Notes under the pieces: generated by a model
Databases searched by the model: none
What the model was told of the DNA's origin: nothing
What the model saw: only the letters and a program-made list of their open reading frames with translations
NCBI RefSeq assembly: GCF_002077155.1
Contig: NZ_CP015027.1
Location: forward strand, 2,520,501 to 2,584,500
Source of the DNA: Sporosarcina sp. P33
Lineage (GTDB): Bacteria; Bacillota; Bacilli; Bacillales_A; Planococcaceae
Direction of reading: 5' to 3'
DNA: 64,000 nucleotides
Translations under genes and position numbers: made by a program
Shown here: positions 33,867 to 42,058 of the stretch, piece by piece
How positions within the stretch are numbered: position 1 is the first letter of the stretch
Layout of the letters: every line of letters starts with the position of its first letter

Positions 33867-35300
33867 TCATTGGAAAAATATATCGTCACGATAATTCTGT
33901 TTCAGATCATTCTCCAGAAAATCCAAGAAGCGTGATGTAAGCAACGCTGCCTGCGCTCTTGTCAATTGCTGCTGCGGATTGAATTGATTGTGCTCATTAC
34001 CTTTTACCAGCCCGATTTCAGTTGCCACGTATACACTGTCTTTCGCCCATGCAGATATTTTACGGTCATCAGCGTATTGCGTTTTGTAACCAGGGCTTGG
34101 TGCGCGGCCTTCCATGCCAAGGGCGCGAACGAGTATTGCGACTGCCTGTACACGTGTAACCGGATTATCCGGTTTAAATAAATCAGGAGTCACTCCCGTA
34201 ATAATCCCTTTTTCTACCGCGCTTTCAAGATACATATAGTTTGAATCCTTCGTCGATAAATCCGTAAACACCGGCACTCTCGGGACTTTGCTCTTCTTTG
34301 GCTGCTCCAGAACCCGAAGATCTACGGCTTTTAAAATACCGACTGTATATTGATAGCGATTCATCGGAGTATTAGGTGAGAAGAACTGGGAGTTCTCATC
34401 GAAAATTCCTAGTGAATAGAGTTTTTCAATCGAATCTTTCGCCTGATGGCGGTCCAGGTCACGGAACTTCGGAACGATGAGCCGCTCAACTTTCGGCAGA
34501 TTTTTCTTCTGCAGCTCCGCTTTCCCTTTACCGGCGCCATATGGAATGTTGTACGTATATTCACTAACCATATCTGACGAACTGATAACGGAATGTCCGC
34601 CTGTGAAGCTGGATAGGGAAGGATCAAATGGTTCATACATCATGACACGTGATTTACTGTCGGATGCTTTGCTTGTAATGAAAGCAGACCCTTTAGGTGT
34701 AACGATTTCAGAATCTATCAACTGTGTCTCAGTAGCGCCCCAGAAATTTTTATAGCCCATATTGCGCCCGTTCAGATGCACAGTAATGATGTCTTGTTTT
34801 TTTGGAGTATCATATTCGTATTTATACGTTTTACGCCCAACCATATTGCCTGAATAAAAACTGGAAGCGGGCAGATTATCAGAAACGATTCCTTCAGAAT
34901 ATTGGTAATCGACAAGTGTATAAGTATCTTTGCCGAAAGTTACTTTCTCGGAATAGCTCTTCACCTCAAATTGGGAAGTAGTTTGACTTTTCCCTTCGTG
35001 TTCATTGACAGTTGCCGCATAGTTCACGCTTCTTGTCAGGCGGTCTCCCTGATTGCTGGTCAGCGTGAAACGATACGTGCGAGTTAGTGTGTTTTTATTC
35101 TCTTTTTCCGTCACAACGGCTTTTCCTGAAAAGGTGACAGGATGGCCTGTCAGGAAAAATACTTCAGTGTATTCATACTCATTCATCACACCGCCGTGCA
35201 CATCAATCGGACTTGCCGCAGCAGGTGCAGCTTGTAAAGAAAAAGCGGTTAGAAAAATAGAGAATAAGATCCAATTACGCAGTTTCATGAAAAATTTCAA
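33867..35300 (-). CDS. Secreted protein with C-terminal SLH domains
   Basis: A 477-residue exported protein. The signal peptide is about residues 1-31. The first 290 residues form a beta-rich domain of unknown family (TFGKDTYTLVDYQYSEGIVS is typical). Three SLH domains occupy about 300-470: FRDLDRHQAKDSIEKLYSLG, FTDLSTKDSNYMYLESAVEK and YADDRKISAWAKDSVYVATE. C-terminal SLH domains anchor such proteins to pyruvylated wall polymer. The start is TTG at 35300, eight bases after GAAGG; GTG at 35309 or ATG at 35288 are less well placed. It is second in the operon. The role is unknown. Confidence 0.8.
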   Translation of the reverse strand: MKFFMKLRNWILFSIFLTAFSLQAAPAAASPIDVHGGVMNEYEYTEVFFLTGHPVTFSGKAVVTEKENKNTLTRTYRFTLTSNQGDRLTRSVNYAATVNEHEGKSQTTSQFEVKSYSEKVTFGKDTYTLVDYQYSEGIVSDNLPASSFYSGNMVGRKTYKYEYDTPKKQDIITVHLNGRNMGYKNFWGATETQLIDSEIVTPKGSAFITSKASDSKSRVMMYEPFDPSLSSFTGGHSVISSSDMVSEYTYNIPYGAGKGKAELQKKNLPKVERLIVPKFRDLDRHQAKDSIEKLYSLGIFDENSQFFSPNTPMNRYQYTVGILKAVDLRVLEQPKKSKVPRVPVFTDLSTKDSNYMYLESAVEKGIITGVTPDLFKPDNPVTRVQAVAILVRALGMEGRAPSPGYKTQYADDRKISAWAKDSVYVATEIGLVKGNEHNQFNPQQQLTRAQAALLTSRFLDFLENDLKQNYRDDIFFQ

Positions 35301-35317
35301 TATATACACCTTCTTTT

Positions 35318-35347
35318 AGGCAGTGAGAAATACGCTTCTCACTGCCT
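35318..35347 (-). other. Intercistronic hairpin inside the surface operon
   Basis: AGGCAGTGAGAA pairs perfectly with TTCTCACTGCCT over 12 bp around 6 bases. It lies between the stop of the upstream gene and the ribosome site of the next. No T tract follows on the minus strand, so it is more likely an mRNA stability or processing element than a terminator. Confidence 0.7.
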
Positions 35348-35351
35348 GATT

Positions 35352-36995
35352 TTAATCTGCTATAATAATTCTTCCTTTAAGTACGTTCTCAGCAACAATG
35401 AATAATCTGTCGTTAATTTCTAATTCGTCTGCCTGAATAACAGCGCCATCTTTAATGAAGGTAGTTTGCCTGATATCCATACCGGTCACGGCTCCCTGAT
35501 CAGCCCATGCGCCATCCATCCATCTGCTGACATTACGCACGTCCATAGTGGCAGGGGATATTTTGTGTAAGCGTCCAACTAATGTGACTGCGGCGGGCTT
35601 TTTCCCGTGGACTAGATGGACGGCTGCAATTTGATCATCCGCTGCATAGAAGTAACCGTACCGCTCCATTTTGAAGCGCATATCCATTTGAGGAATAAAG
35701 GTAATGTAGTCAGCTGTAAAATCTTCAACAGCATACGTTTCATTATGGAAATTCAAGTCAACTTCACGTTTGGAAGACCAAACGTTATTCGTTAGTTCGG
35801 ACACATCTGACAGCCGCAGCTGATAGCCCAGAACACCGGAAATCTTGCCGAAGTATATCGAGTGATCAGATAAATTCGGGCTGTCTAATCCATCATTACT
35901 AATATGTATGATGTTTGCGTACTGGGTTTTAATCGGACCGGAAGCCGCGACAAAAGCGGTTCCGTATGCACCTAATGCTTCAGGTGATACAAGTCGTCCG
36001 TTGCGAATAAGGATTGATCCGTCATGATAGCGGAATCGTTGTGAATCCATTAAGCTGATTTCTTTTGTTTTCCCATTAAAACTTTTCAGCGGCTCGTAAA
36101 AGGTGCGTTCTGCATTCTTTTGGATAATGATCCGTTCAACTTGCTCCTTGCCGTTTTTAGAAACCGTTGCGAGATAGACTTTCAGATTTGCATATTTTCG
36201 CAACTGATTATGGGGAACTGGCTTATTCTCGAAATAAATGGGCGTCTTGGATGAATAATAATAACTGGACGTGCTCTTCAGGTTATTTTCATACCAGTGC
36301 CAATTTAAAAATTTTGTTTCATCGCGTACGATGATTTTGCGGTTGATGGGATCGATTTGATGGAGTGTTCCTTTGTACAAACCTGCAACTTGTACACCGG
36401 GTTCCAAAATCTCGGCCATTGTAATGTAGTTCGAGTCGTATGCGGAAAACTTAATCTTCACACGATCTCCTTCATATAAAGAACTGCTCGTTGTCAGCTT
36501 CCCTTTTTTTAAAAATTGTGTTCCCTTTTGAAAATAGACATTTTTTGTACGTCCGTCATCCAGTGTGATTGTCAGTCCTTTTCGGTTTCTGTCTAAATAT
36601 GTGACTGTTCCGCTGTACACTTTAGCGTTAGGCTCAATAACAGCCCCTGCTGTATCAGTTTTTCCGTGAAGCGTTTGTAAGTAGCCCTTCGCAACATCCG
36701 CTTCAACTTTCATGCCGGGCTTAAAGGCATCAATTTTGACAGCAATCGTATCCATTGATAATTGTGTGTACTTATCAATGGAGCAGGTGACAGTATTGCC
36801 AGAGTCTTTTTTTATCGTGACACTGCGTAATTCCTTCTTCACAGTGTCCTTATCTGCTTCCACTTCCACATAATTCGCTTTGACAAATGTGCCGGTTATT
36901 CGTTCGCTTGCCTCTGCGCGGGTGACCGTACTGAAAAGGCATCCAATCAAAATCACCAAACACCACGTACAGATGGCAAGCCATTGTTTATTCAC
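35352..36995 (-). CDS. Secreted beta-repeat protein, first gene of the surface operon
   Basis: A 547-residue exported protein with a signal peptide (LAICTWCLVILIGCLFSTVT) and no SLH domain. The mature part is a string of five or six similar beta-rich units, each beginning with a short turn such as YSGTVTYLDRNRKGLTITLD or YKGTLHQIDPINRKIIVRDE and running about 70-90 residues, reminiscent of DUF5666-like or OB-type repeats. No catalytic motif was seen. The start is GTG at 36995 after GGAGGTGG; the longer in-frame frame lacks a ribosome site. It may be a structural or scaffold protein held at the surface by its two SLH partners in the operon. Confidence 0.72.
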   Translation of the reverse strand: MNKQWLAICTWCLVILIGCLFSTVTRAEASERITGTFVKANYVEVEADKDTVKKELRSVTIKKDSGNTVTCSIDKYTQLSMDTIAVKIDAFKPGMKVEADVAKGYLQTLHGKTDTAGAVIEPNAKVYSGTVTYLDRNRKGLTITLDDGRTKNVYFQKGTQFLKKGKLTTSSSLYEGDRVKIKFSAYDSNYITMAEILEPGVQVAGLYKGTLHQIDPINRKIIVRDETKFLNWHWYENNLKSTSSYYYSSKTPIYFENKPVPHNQLRKYANLKVYLATVSKNGKEQVERIIIQKNAERTFYEPLKSFNGKTKEISLMDSQRFRYHDGSILIRNGRLVSPEALGAYGTAFVAASGPIKTQYANIIHISNDGLDSPNLSDHSIYFGKISGVLGYQLRLSDVSELTNNVWSSKREVDLNFHNETYAVEDFTADYITFIPQMDMRFKMERYGYFYAADDQIAAVHLVHGKKPAAVTLVGRLHKISPATMDVRNVSRWMDGAWADQGAVTGMDIRQTTFIKDGAVIQADELEINDRLFIVAENVLKGRIIIAD

Positions 36996-37200
36996 TGTGT
37001 ATTCCACCTCCGAAAATAGTAGTATCAACTATATATCGGCGGCTTACTTAAAAAATGAAGAAAAAAGACTCATATCGGAAATTAGTCTTTTAGCTATATA
37101 ACTAACTAAGATGCATAGTCTGTTATCGAAATCTTTGTCAGCGTTTTACATATATGATAGGATACGCAATATAGTTAACAACAGAAAGGGCCGGTTTATC

Positions 37201-37608
37201 ATGAAAAAAAGACACATATTGGCACCGCTGAGTTTATCACTTCTATTATTGGGAGCATGTAACGCGGATACTGAAAAAGAAGCAGATAAAGAACAAACCG
37301 AACCAGCTGAAAATGAAGTCAGAGAACCTGTAGATAAATCTGACACAACGACTAATAATGATGAGCTGAAGGAAGAGTTCGATAAAGAGGAAGGCGTATC
37401 TGAAGCGAGTCTGATCATTACAGAGGATGCGGGGGGCTTCGTCTTGCTGGACTTTGAAGTATCGGCGGACATGGAAAAAGAAGAAGCTGAAAAAATCGTT
37501 AAGCGTTTCAGCGAGCGACTTGAAAAAGAGTATCCTGAGCATAGTATTGATATTCAAGCCCGTAAAAGTGGAGAAACATTCGTACAGGAAACAAAAGAAG
37601 CGAAGTAA
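37201..37608 (+). CDS. Small lipoprotein
   Basis: A 135-residue predicted lipoprotein. The lipobox LLLLGAC places the lipidated cysteine at residue 20. A charged, disordered linker (about 22-60) is followed by a compact domain of about 75 residues (LIITEDAGGFVLLDFEVSAD). No family is recognised. A purine-rich AGAAAGG precedes the ATG at 37201 and a terminator follows. It is divergent from the surface operon, so it may share a stress or envelope theme, but no direct evidence links them. Confidence 0.72.
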   Translation: MKKRHILAPLSLSLLLLGACNADTEKEADKEQTEPAENEVREPVDKSDTTTNNDELKEEFDKEEGVSEASLIITEDAGGFVLLDFEVSADMEKEEAEKIVKRFSERLEKEYPEHSIDIQARKSGETFVQETKEAK

Positions 37609-37619
37609 TTATATTAGTG

Positions 37620-37650
37620 CATGCTGTCCTTTCAGAGGGCAGCATTTTTC
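37620..37650 (+). terminator. Terminator after the lipoprotein gene
   Basis: ATGCTGTCC pairs with GGGCAGCAT (G-T tolerated), then TTTTT. Confidence 0.8.
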
Positions 37651-37735
37651 ATTCATAAACCCATACGGCAATTTGTCGGAGAAGAATGAATACGATATAC
37701 TATTAATGACCTATAAATAGAGAGTGGGAACTTTA

Positions 37736-38320
37736 TTGGGAAAAAAAACAGCGATTATACACTCAGCGATAGAAGTGTTTAAAGAGCAGGGAATTGAAAA
37801 AACAAAAATCTCGGACATCGTTAAGCGAGCAGGGATAGCACAGGGGACATTTTATTTATACTTTCCATCGAAGCTGTCGCTCATGCCGGCCATTGCGGAA
37901 GTTATGGTGGCGAAAACGATGGAAATAGTCAAGCGTACCGTAGATGATCACGCACCATATCCGAAGCAGTTCGAACAGATGGTGGACGCAATATACGAAG
38001 TAAATAAAGAATATTACGAAATATTGGCGGTTATTTATTCTGGCCTTGCTTCTACTGAACATATTCGGGAGTGGGAATCCGTCTATGCGCCTTTTTACGA
38101 ATGGGTCAGTGAAAAGCTGGAAGCAGCAAAAGAAGAAGGAGCCATTCGTCAGTCCGTCAAACCTGACCGCACAGCAAAACTTCTTATCGGTCTGATTGAA
38201 TCAACAGCGGAGCAAGTATTTCTTTACGCCCAGCATGATGAAAGTGAAGCGGATCGGCAGAAAGAAGAAGTGCTTGAATTTTTGTCCTATGCGCTGCAAT
38301 TTACGGATCCAGTGAGCTAA
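37736..38320 (+). CDS. TetR-family regulator (YvdT-like)
   Basis: A 194-residue regulator. The N-terminal helix-turn-helix is TKISDIVKRAGIAQGTFYLY (about residues 22-41), typical of TetR proteins; the rest is the ligand-binding helical domain. It precedes two SMR transporter genes in the order of B. subtilis yvdTSR, so it is expected to repress them. TTG at 37736 is chosen, with GAGTGGG nine bases before; GTG at 37724 is an alternative. A weak hairpin (AGCTAACA / TGTTAGCT, 38315-38338) overlaps the stop codon. Confidence 0.85.
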   Translation: MGKKTAIIHSAIEVFKEQGIEKTKISDIVKRAGIAQGTFYLYFPSKLSLMPAIAEVMVAKTMEIVKRTVDDHAPYPKQFEQMVDAIYEVNKEYYEILAVIYSGLASTEHIREWESVYAPFYEWVSEKLEAAKEEGAIRQSVKPDRTAKLLIGLIESTAEQVFLYAQHDESEADRQKEEVLEFLSYALQFTDPVS

Positions 38321-38354
38321 CATAGCTAAATGTTAGCTTTTATGATAAAATGAA

Positions 38355-38367
38355 TGACAGTCAGTCA
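38355..38367 (+). promoter_or_regulatory. Possible TetR operator before the SMR genes
   Basis: TGACAGTCAGTCA equals its own inverse at 10 of 13 positions and lies between the TetR gene and the first SMR gene. Confidence 0.4.
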
Positions 38368-38404
38368 AAGTTATGGCTATAGAAATGAATTAGGAGCGGA
38401 TAGT

Positions 38405-38791
38405 ATGAATAAAGCGTGGCTATATGTTGCATTAACCAGCTTTTTCGAGTTAGTTTGGATTTTTGGTTTCAATACAGCGAGTCAATGGTGGCATTGGGTG
38501 TTCATCGTTGGTTTTATACTAGTAGATTTTCATTACCTGACAAAAGCTTGTGAAAGTCTTCCGACGGGCACTGTCTACGCAATATTTGCAGGTATCGGAA
38601 CAATCGGCACTTCCTTAATGGATGTCATGTTCTTCGGGGAACATATCAGTTTAGGAAAAGTCTTTTTCATCATCATCCTCGTTTTAGGGGTTGCAGGATT
38701 AAAAGCCGCAGATGGGATAGATGAAAAGAAAGCGCTGAAAGGAGTGAAGGATAATGGGGTGGATACTGGTCTTCTTGGCGGCTCTAAGTGA
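38405..38791 (+). CDS. SMR-family transporter subunit (YvdS-like)
   Basis: A 128-residue small multidrug resistance protein with four membrane segments. The conserved glutamate lies in segment one (LTSFFELVWIFGFNTASQWW), and the mid-helix pattern PTGTVYAIFAGIGTIGTSLM is typical. A charged tail extends beyond the usual 105-110 residues. AGGAGCGG precedes the ATG at 38405. It overlaps the next gene by 38 bp, the mark of a heterodimeric pair such as YvdS-YvdR, where both subunits form one proton-driven exporter. The substrate may be a small cation, drug or guanidinium-like compound. Confidence 0.87.
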   Translation: MNKAWLYVALTSFFELVWIFGFNTASQWWHWVFIVGFILVDFHYLTKACESLPTGTVYAIFAGIGTIGTSLMDVMFFGEHISLGKVFFIIILVLGVAGLKAADGIDEKKALKGVKDNGVDTGLLGGSK

Positions 38792-39068
38792 GTTTATCGG
38801 AGTCATTGGATTAAAGAAGTTCAGTGACAACAAAACATTGGCAAGCGGTGTATTGTATTACGGGGGATTTGCTGCCGCTTTCTGCTTCCTCTACAATTCC
38901 TTCAAGTTCTTGCAAGTGAGTACCGCTTATGCAGTCTGGATCGGTGTAGGTACAGCAGGCGCGGTTATCATCAATATGCTGTTCTTTGGTGAATCAAAAA
39001 GCGTCGGCAGAATATTCAGCCTGGCTTTGATCGTCATCGGCGTGGTAGGACTCAAAGCGTTATCATAA
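38754..39068 (+). CDS. SMR-family transporter subunit (YvdR-like)
   Basis: A 104-residue second SMR subunit of normal length with four membrane segments. The conserved glutamate is in FLAALSEFIGVIGLKKFSD, and STAYAVWIGVGTAGAVIINM is the conserved third segment. It starts inside the previous gene, with AAAGGAG before ATG at 38754. The pair likely inserts with opposite orientation and works as a heterodimer. A bidirectional terminator follows. Confidence 0.88.
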   Translation: MGWILVFLAALSEFIGVIGLKKFSDNKTLASGVLYYGGFAAAFCFLYNSFKFLQVSTAYAVWIGVGTAGAVIINMLFFGESKSVGRIFSLALIVIGVVGLKALS

Positions 39069-39111
39069 TAACTAATCCTTCTATATATAGAAGGAAAACA
39101 GATTACAAAAT

Positions 39112-39155
39112 AAAAAATGGACATGCCCTCTGACTGAAGGCATGTCCATTTTATT
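39112..39155. terminator. Bidirectional terminator between SMR and Spo0E-like genes
   Basis: AAAATGGACATGCC pairs perfectly with GGCATGTCCATTTT (39139-39152). Confidence 0.9.
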
Positions 39156-39167
39156 GTATCCGAAAGA

Positions 39168-39305
39168 TCAGCTACTGAGTTTTATCGATTCCAAGGCACG
39201 TTTCTGTATCTCACGTTCTAGCATTTGGATAAACTCATGGCTTAAACGGAGCTTTTGAGCTTGCTGGTATGAATAGAGCAACAATTGATCCGATAAATGC
39301 AACAC
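39168..39305 (-). CDS. Spo0E-like sporulation regulatory protein
   Basis: A 45-residue protein reading VLHLSDQLLLYSYQQAQKLR, then LSHEFIQMLEREIQKRALES. It fits the Spo0E-like phosphatase family, a helical hairpin that dephosphorylates Spo0A-phosphate and delays sporulation. The signature equivalent of SQELD is SHEFI here. GGAGG lies ten bases before the GTG at 39305. It is convergent with the SMR genes. Its presence supports a spore-forming host. The deviation at the signature's aspartate leaves its activity uncertain. Confidence 0.75.
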   Translation of the reverse strand: MLHLSDQLLLYSYQQAQKLRLSHEFIQMLEREIQKRALESIKLSS

Positions 39306-39892
39306 AGTAGGACAGCCTCCTTTTGGATGAATAATGTAATCAGTCTGCGACCTCTCTCTAGCTGTTATCTAATACAATACCAGGAGAACGCAAAAAGAAC
39401 AAGCGTTCGAGATATCCACAATGCCAGTGGGTAAGCTGTGGGCAATTTGTGAATTGTTTACAAAAAGCGATACAATACGCGGTGTATAATGTGTACAGAG
39501 TTATAAACAGAAATGAAAATGTCGAAAGTTGTCGAAAGATTCTTATCATAAAGGCAGTTCGGCAACATATATTTGAATGTTGCTGTTACATAATTTGCCC
39601 GTAAGCAGTAAAGATTAAGCGACGAAAAATGAATGAATAGGCGGGAGGGGCTGGCGACAGGAAAGAGCTGGCGGAAATTCTCTATGGGGCAATCCAAAAG
39701 AAGACGTTCTGATTTCAGGCAGCAAAACGGGAAAGAACTTTGGCTTGGACGAGTTATATAATGAAGAAGACAAATAAAATCCAAAAAAATATGTTAGATT
39801 TCGATATGCAATATATCGCGCTATACTGCATTTGTAAGCGTATTCAGTGGTTTTAAATTAGTCACAATTGACGAAAAACTTTTAAAATACAG
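39306..39892. other. Gene-poor region before ilvD
   Basis: No convincing gene. Between about 39624 and 39777 two plus-strand frames look coding in turn (RKELAEILYGAIQKKTF, then KEDVLISGSKTGKNFGLDEL), with stops and a frame change, as in a decayed small gene. The rest is AT-rich leader DNA. Confidence 0.3.
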
Positions 39893-39921
39893 TTGACCTT
39901 TATTCGTATACGAGATATGAT
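39893..39921 (+). promoter_or_regulatory. SigmaA-type promoter of ilvD
   Basis: TTGACC, 17 bases, TATGAT, about 115 bp before the start codon. Confidence 0.75.
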
Positions 39922-40037
39922 AACAACAATCTAGTTCATAGCTGTGAAACTTTTCACTGGCTGTTCAGAATATTCAACTGAATGCAATTGATTTAATTAG
40001 CAATTGATTCGTTCAATTAGTTTAGGAGAGATTGCAA

Positions 40038-41705
40038 ATGAGAAGTGACATGATTAAAAAAGGAATCGATCGTGCACCGCACCGTAGTTTACTATATGCA
40101 GCTGGTGTTAAAACGAAAGATATGAACAAACCATTTATTGGAGTGTGTAACTCCTATATAGATATTATTCCGGGACATATGCACCTGAATAAGTTCGCGG
40201 AAGTGGTCAAGGAAGCGATTTGGGAAGCAGGCGGCGTACCTTTCGAGTTCAACACGATTGGTGTCGATGACGGAATTGCAATGGGCCACATCGGCATGCG
40301 TTATTCACTGCCAAGCCGGGAACTGATTGCTGACTCGGCAGAAACCGTTATTAACGCACACTGGTTTGACGGAGTCTTCTATATACCGAACTGTGACAAA
40401 ATCACACCGGGTATGCTGATGGCGGCAGTTCGTACAAACGTACCTTCAGTCTTTGTATCAGGCGGACCGATGGAAGCAGGGGTTTCCGAAACGGGAGAAG
40501 TACTCTCATTAACATCTGTCTTTGAAGGTGTCGGAGCGTATAAGAGCGGGAACATGACAGCGGAGGCATTGCTGGACATTGAACAGAATGCCTGCCCATC
40601 ATGCGGATCGTGTTCAGGAATGTTCACTGCGAACTCCATGAACTCTCTGATGGAAATGCTCGGCATGGCACTTCCGGGAAATGCGACAATTCTCGCAACA
40701 TCCGATGAGCGTCACAAGCTGATCAAAGATGCAGTAAAGCACTTGATGAACTGCATCGAAAAAGATATTAAGCCGCGGGATATCATTACAAAAGAAACAA
40801 TCGATGATGCATTCGCACTTGATATGGCTATGGGCGGTTCGACTAACACAGTCCTTCATACGCTGGCCATCGCACACGAAGCAGAAATTGATTACAATAT
40901 TGAAGATGTCAACGAAGTGGCAAAACGTGTGCCTTATCTGTCCAAGATCATGCCGGCTTCCGATTATTCTATGCATGATGTACATTTAGCCGGCGGTGTA
41001 AGCGCAATTGTCAATGAATTGTGTAAAATTGACGGTGCCATCCATAAAGATAGAATGACGATCACAGGCAAGACGATAGCAGAAGATGTAGCAGGACATG
41101 AAATTACAAATACCGACGTAATTCGCACAAAAGATGATCCATACAGTCCGGTAGGCGGCTTGTCTATTCTATTTGGAAATATTGCACCTGATGGTTCCGT
41201 CATTAAAGTTGGAGCGGTTGATCCGTCAATCAAAGACTTTAGAGGCGAAGCAATTGTATTTGAATCACAGGAAGAAGCACAGGAAAACATTGATAATGGA
41301 ACCGTCCAGGCAGGTCATGTAGTCGTAATCCGATATGAAGGACCTAAAGGCGGGCCTGGTATGCCGGAAATGCTTGCACCAACATCTGCTATTATGGGCA
41401 GAGGGCTAGGTAAAGAAGTTGCGTTAATTACCGACGGACGTTTCTCTGGTGCTTCACGGGGCATCTCGATCGGGCACATCTCACCTGAAGCTGCAGACGG
41501 CGGACCGATTGCACTGGTTGAGAATGGAGATATTATCGAAATCGACCTGACGAACCGGACGATTGAATTATTAGTTTCAGATGAAGTACTTGCAGAAAGA
41601 CGCCATGCGCTGAAACCTTTTGAACCAAAAATTAAAAAAGGATATCTTGGCAGATATTCAAAATTAGTTACTTCAGCCAGTACAGGCGGAGTCATGAAAA
41701 TTTAA
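40038..41705 (+). CDS. ilvD: Dihydroxy-acid dehydratase
   Basis: A 555-residue enzyme that dehydrates 2,3-dihydroxy-3-methylvalerate or -isovalerate to the 2-oxo acids of isoleucine and valine synthesis. Iron-sulphur cluster cysteines are in [17 protein letters not shown] and [32 protein letters not shown] and [11 protein letters not shown] are conserved. Full family length. TAGGAGAG precedes ATG at 40038. It has its own promoter, and a T-box leader then separates it from the rest of the operon, so the group may be transcribed in two parts. Confidence 0.97.
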   Translation: MRSDMIKKGIDRAPHRSLLYAAGVKTKDMNKPFIGVCNSYIDIIPGHMHLNKFAEVVKEAIWEAGGVPFEFNTIGVDDGIAMGHIGMRYSLPSRELIADSAETVINAHWFDGVFYIPNCDKITPGMLMAAVRTNVPSVFVSGGPMEAGVSETGEVLSLTSVFEGVGAYKSGNMTAEALLDIEQNACPSCGSCSGMFTANSMNSLMEMLGMALPGNATILATSDERHKLIKDAVKHLMNCIEKDIKPRDIITKETIDDAFALDMAMGGSTNTVLHTLAIAHEAEIDYNIEDVNEVAKRVPYLSKIMPASDYSMHDVHLAGGVSAIVNELCKIDGAIHKDRMTITGKTIAEDVAGHEITNTDVIRTKDDPYSPVGGLSILFGNIAPDGSVIKVGAVDPSIKDFRGEAIVFESQEEAQENIDNGTVQAGHVVVIRYEGPKGGPGMPEMLAPTSAIMGRGLGKEVALITDGRFSGASRGISIGHISPEAADGGPIALVENGDIIEIDLTNRTIELLVSDEVLAERRHALKPFEPKIKKGYLGRYSKLVTSASTGGVMKI

Positions 41706-41711
41706 TATACA

Positions 41712-42004
41712 AAACGTTGATGAGGTTAAAGCAGACAGAAACTTGTATTCACAGAGAGCCGGTAGCGCTGGAAGCCGGCAGTACAACTGTTTGCGACATC
41801 CCCTCGGAGTGGACTGCTAAAAGGTATACCGATTAGGCAGTCCCGGGCTTGAAATTAGGGCTCGTTAGCAATGAGAGAACAGGTCTCGGCCCGTTCTTTC
41901 ATAAGGTGACAGACGTCACGAACTAGGGTGGTACCATGAAAGCTTTTTCATCCCTATGTAAAGAAACTAGAATTCTTTGCGTGGGATGAGAGGGCTTTTT
42001 TTTA
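41712..42004 (+). promoter_or_regulatory. T-box riboswitch leader of the ilvBNC-leuABCD operon
   Basis: Stem I carries the AGAGAGCCGGTAGCGCTGGA start (about 41753-41772). The T-box itself, AGGGTGGTACC, is at 41924-41934. The terminator pairs AAAGC...CATCCC (41939-41954) with GGGATGAGAGGGCTTT (41983-41998), then T8. An uncharged tRNA would stabilise the antiterminator and let ilvB be made. The specifier is either ATC (41798-41800, Ile) or CTC (41802-41804, Leu). Confidence 0.9.
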
Positions 42005-42058
42005 GGAGAAAATGTCAATGGCCATTATATAGATGAAAATTGTAAGGAGGAGTTCAGT

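Noticed and set aside
39850..40020. A CodY box before ilvD
   Set aside because: The best candidate (near AATTGACGAAAAACT) has five mismatches to the 15-bp consensus.
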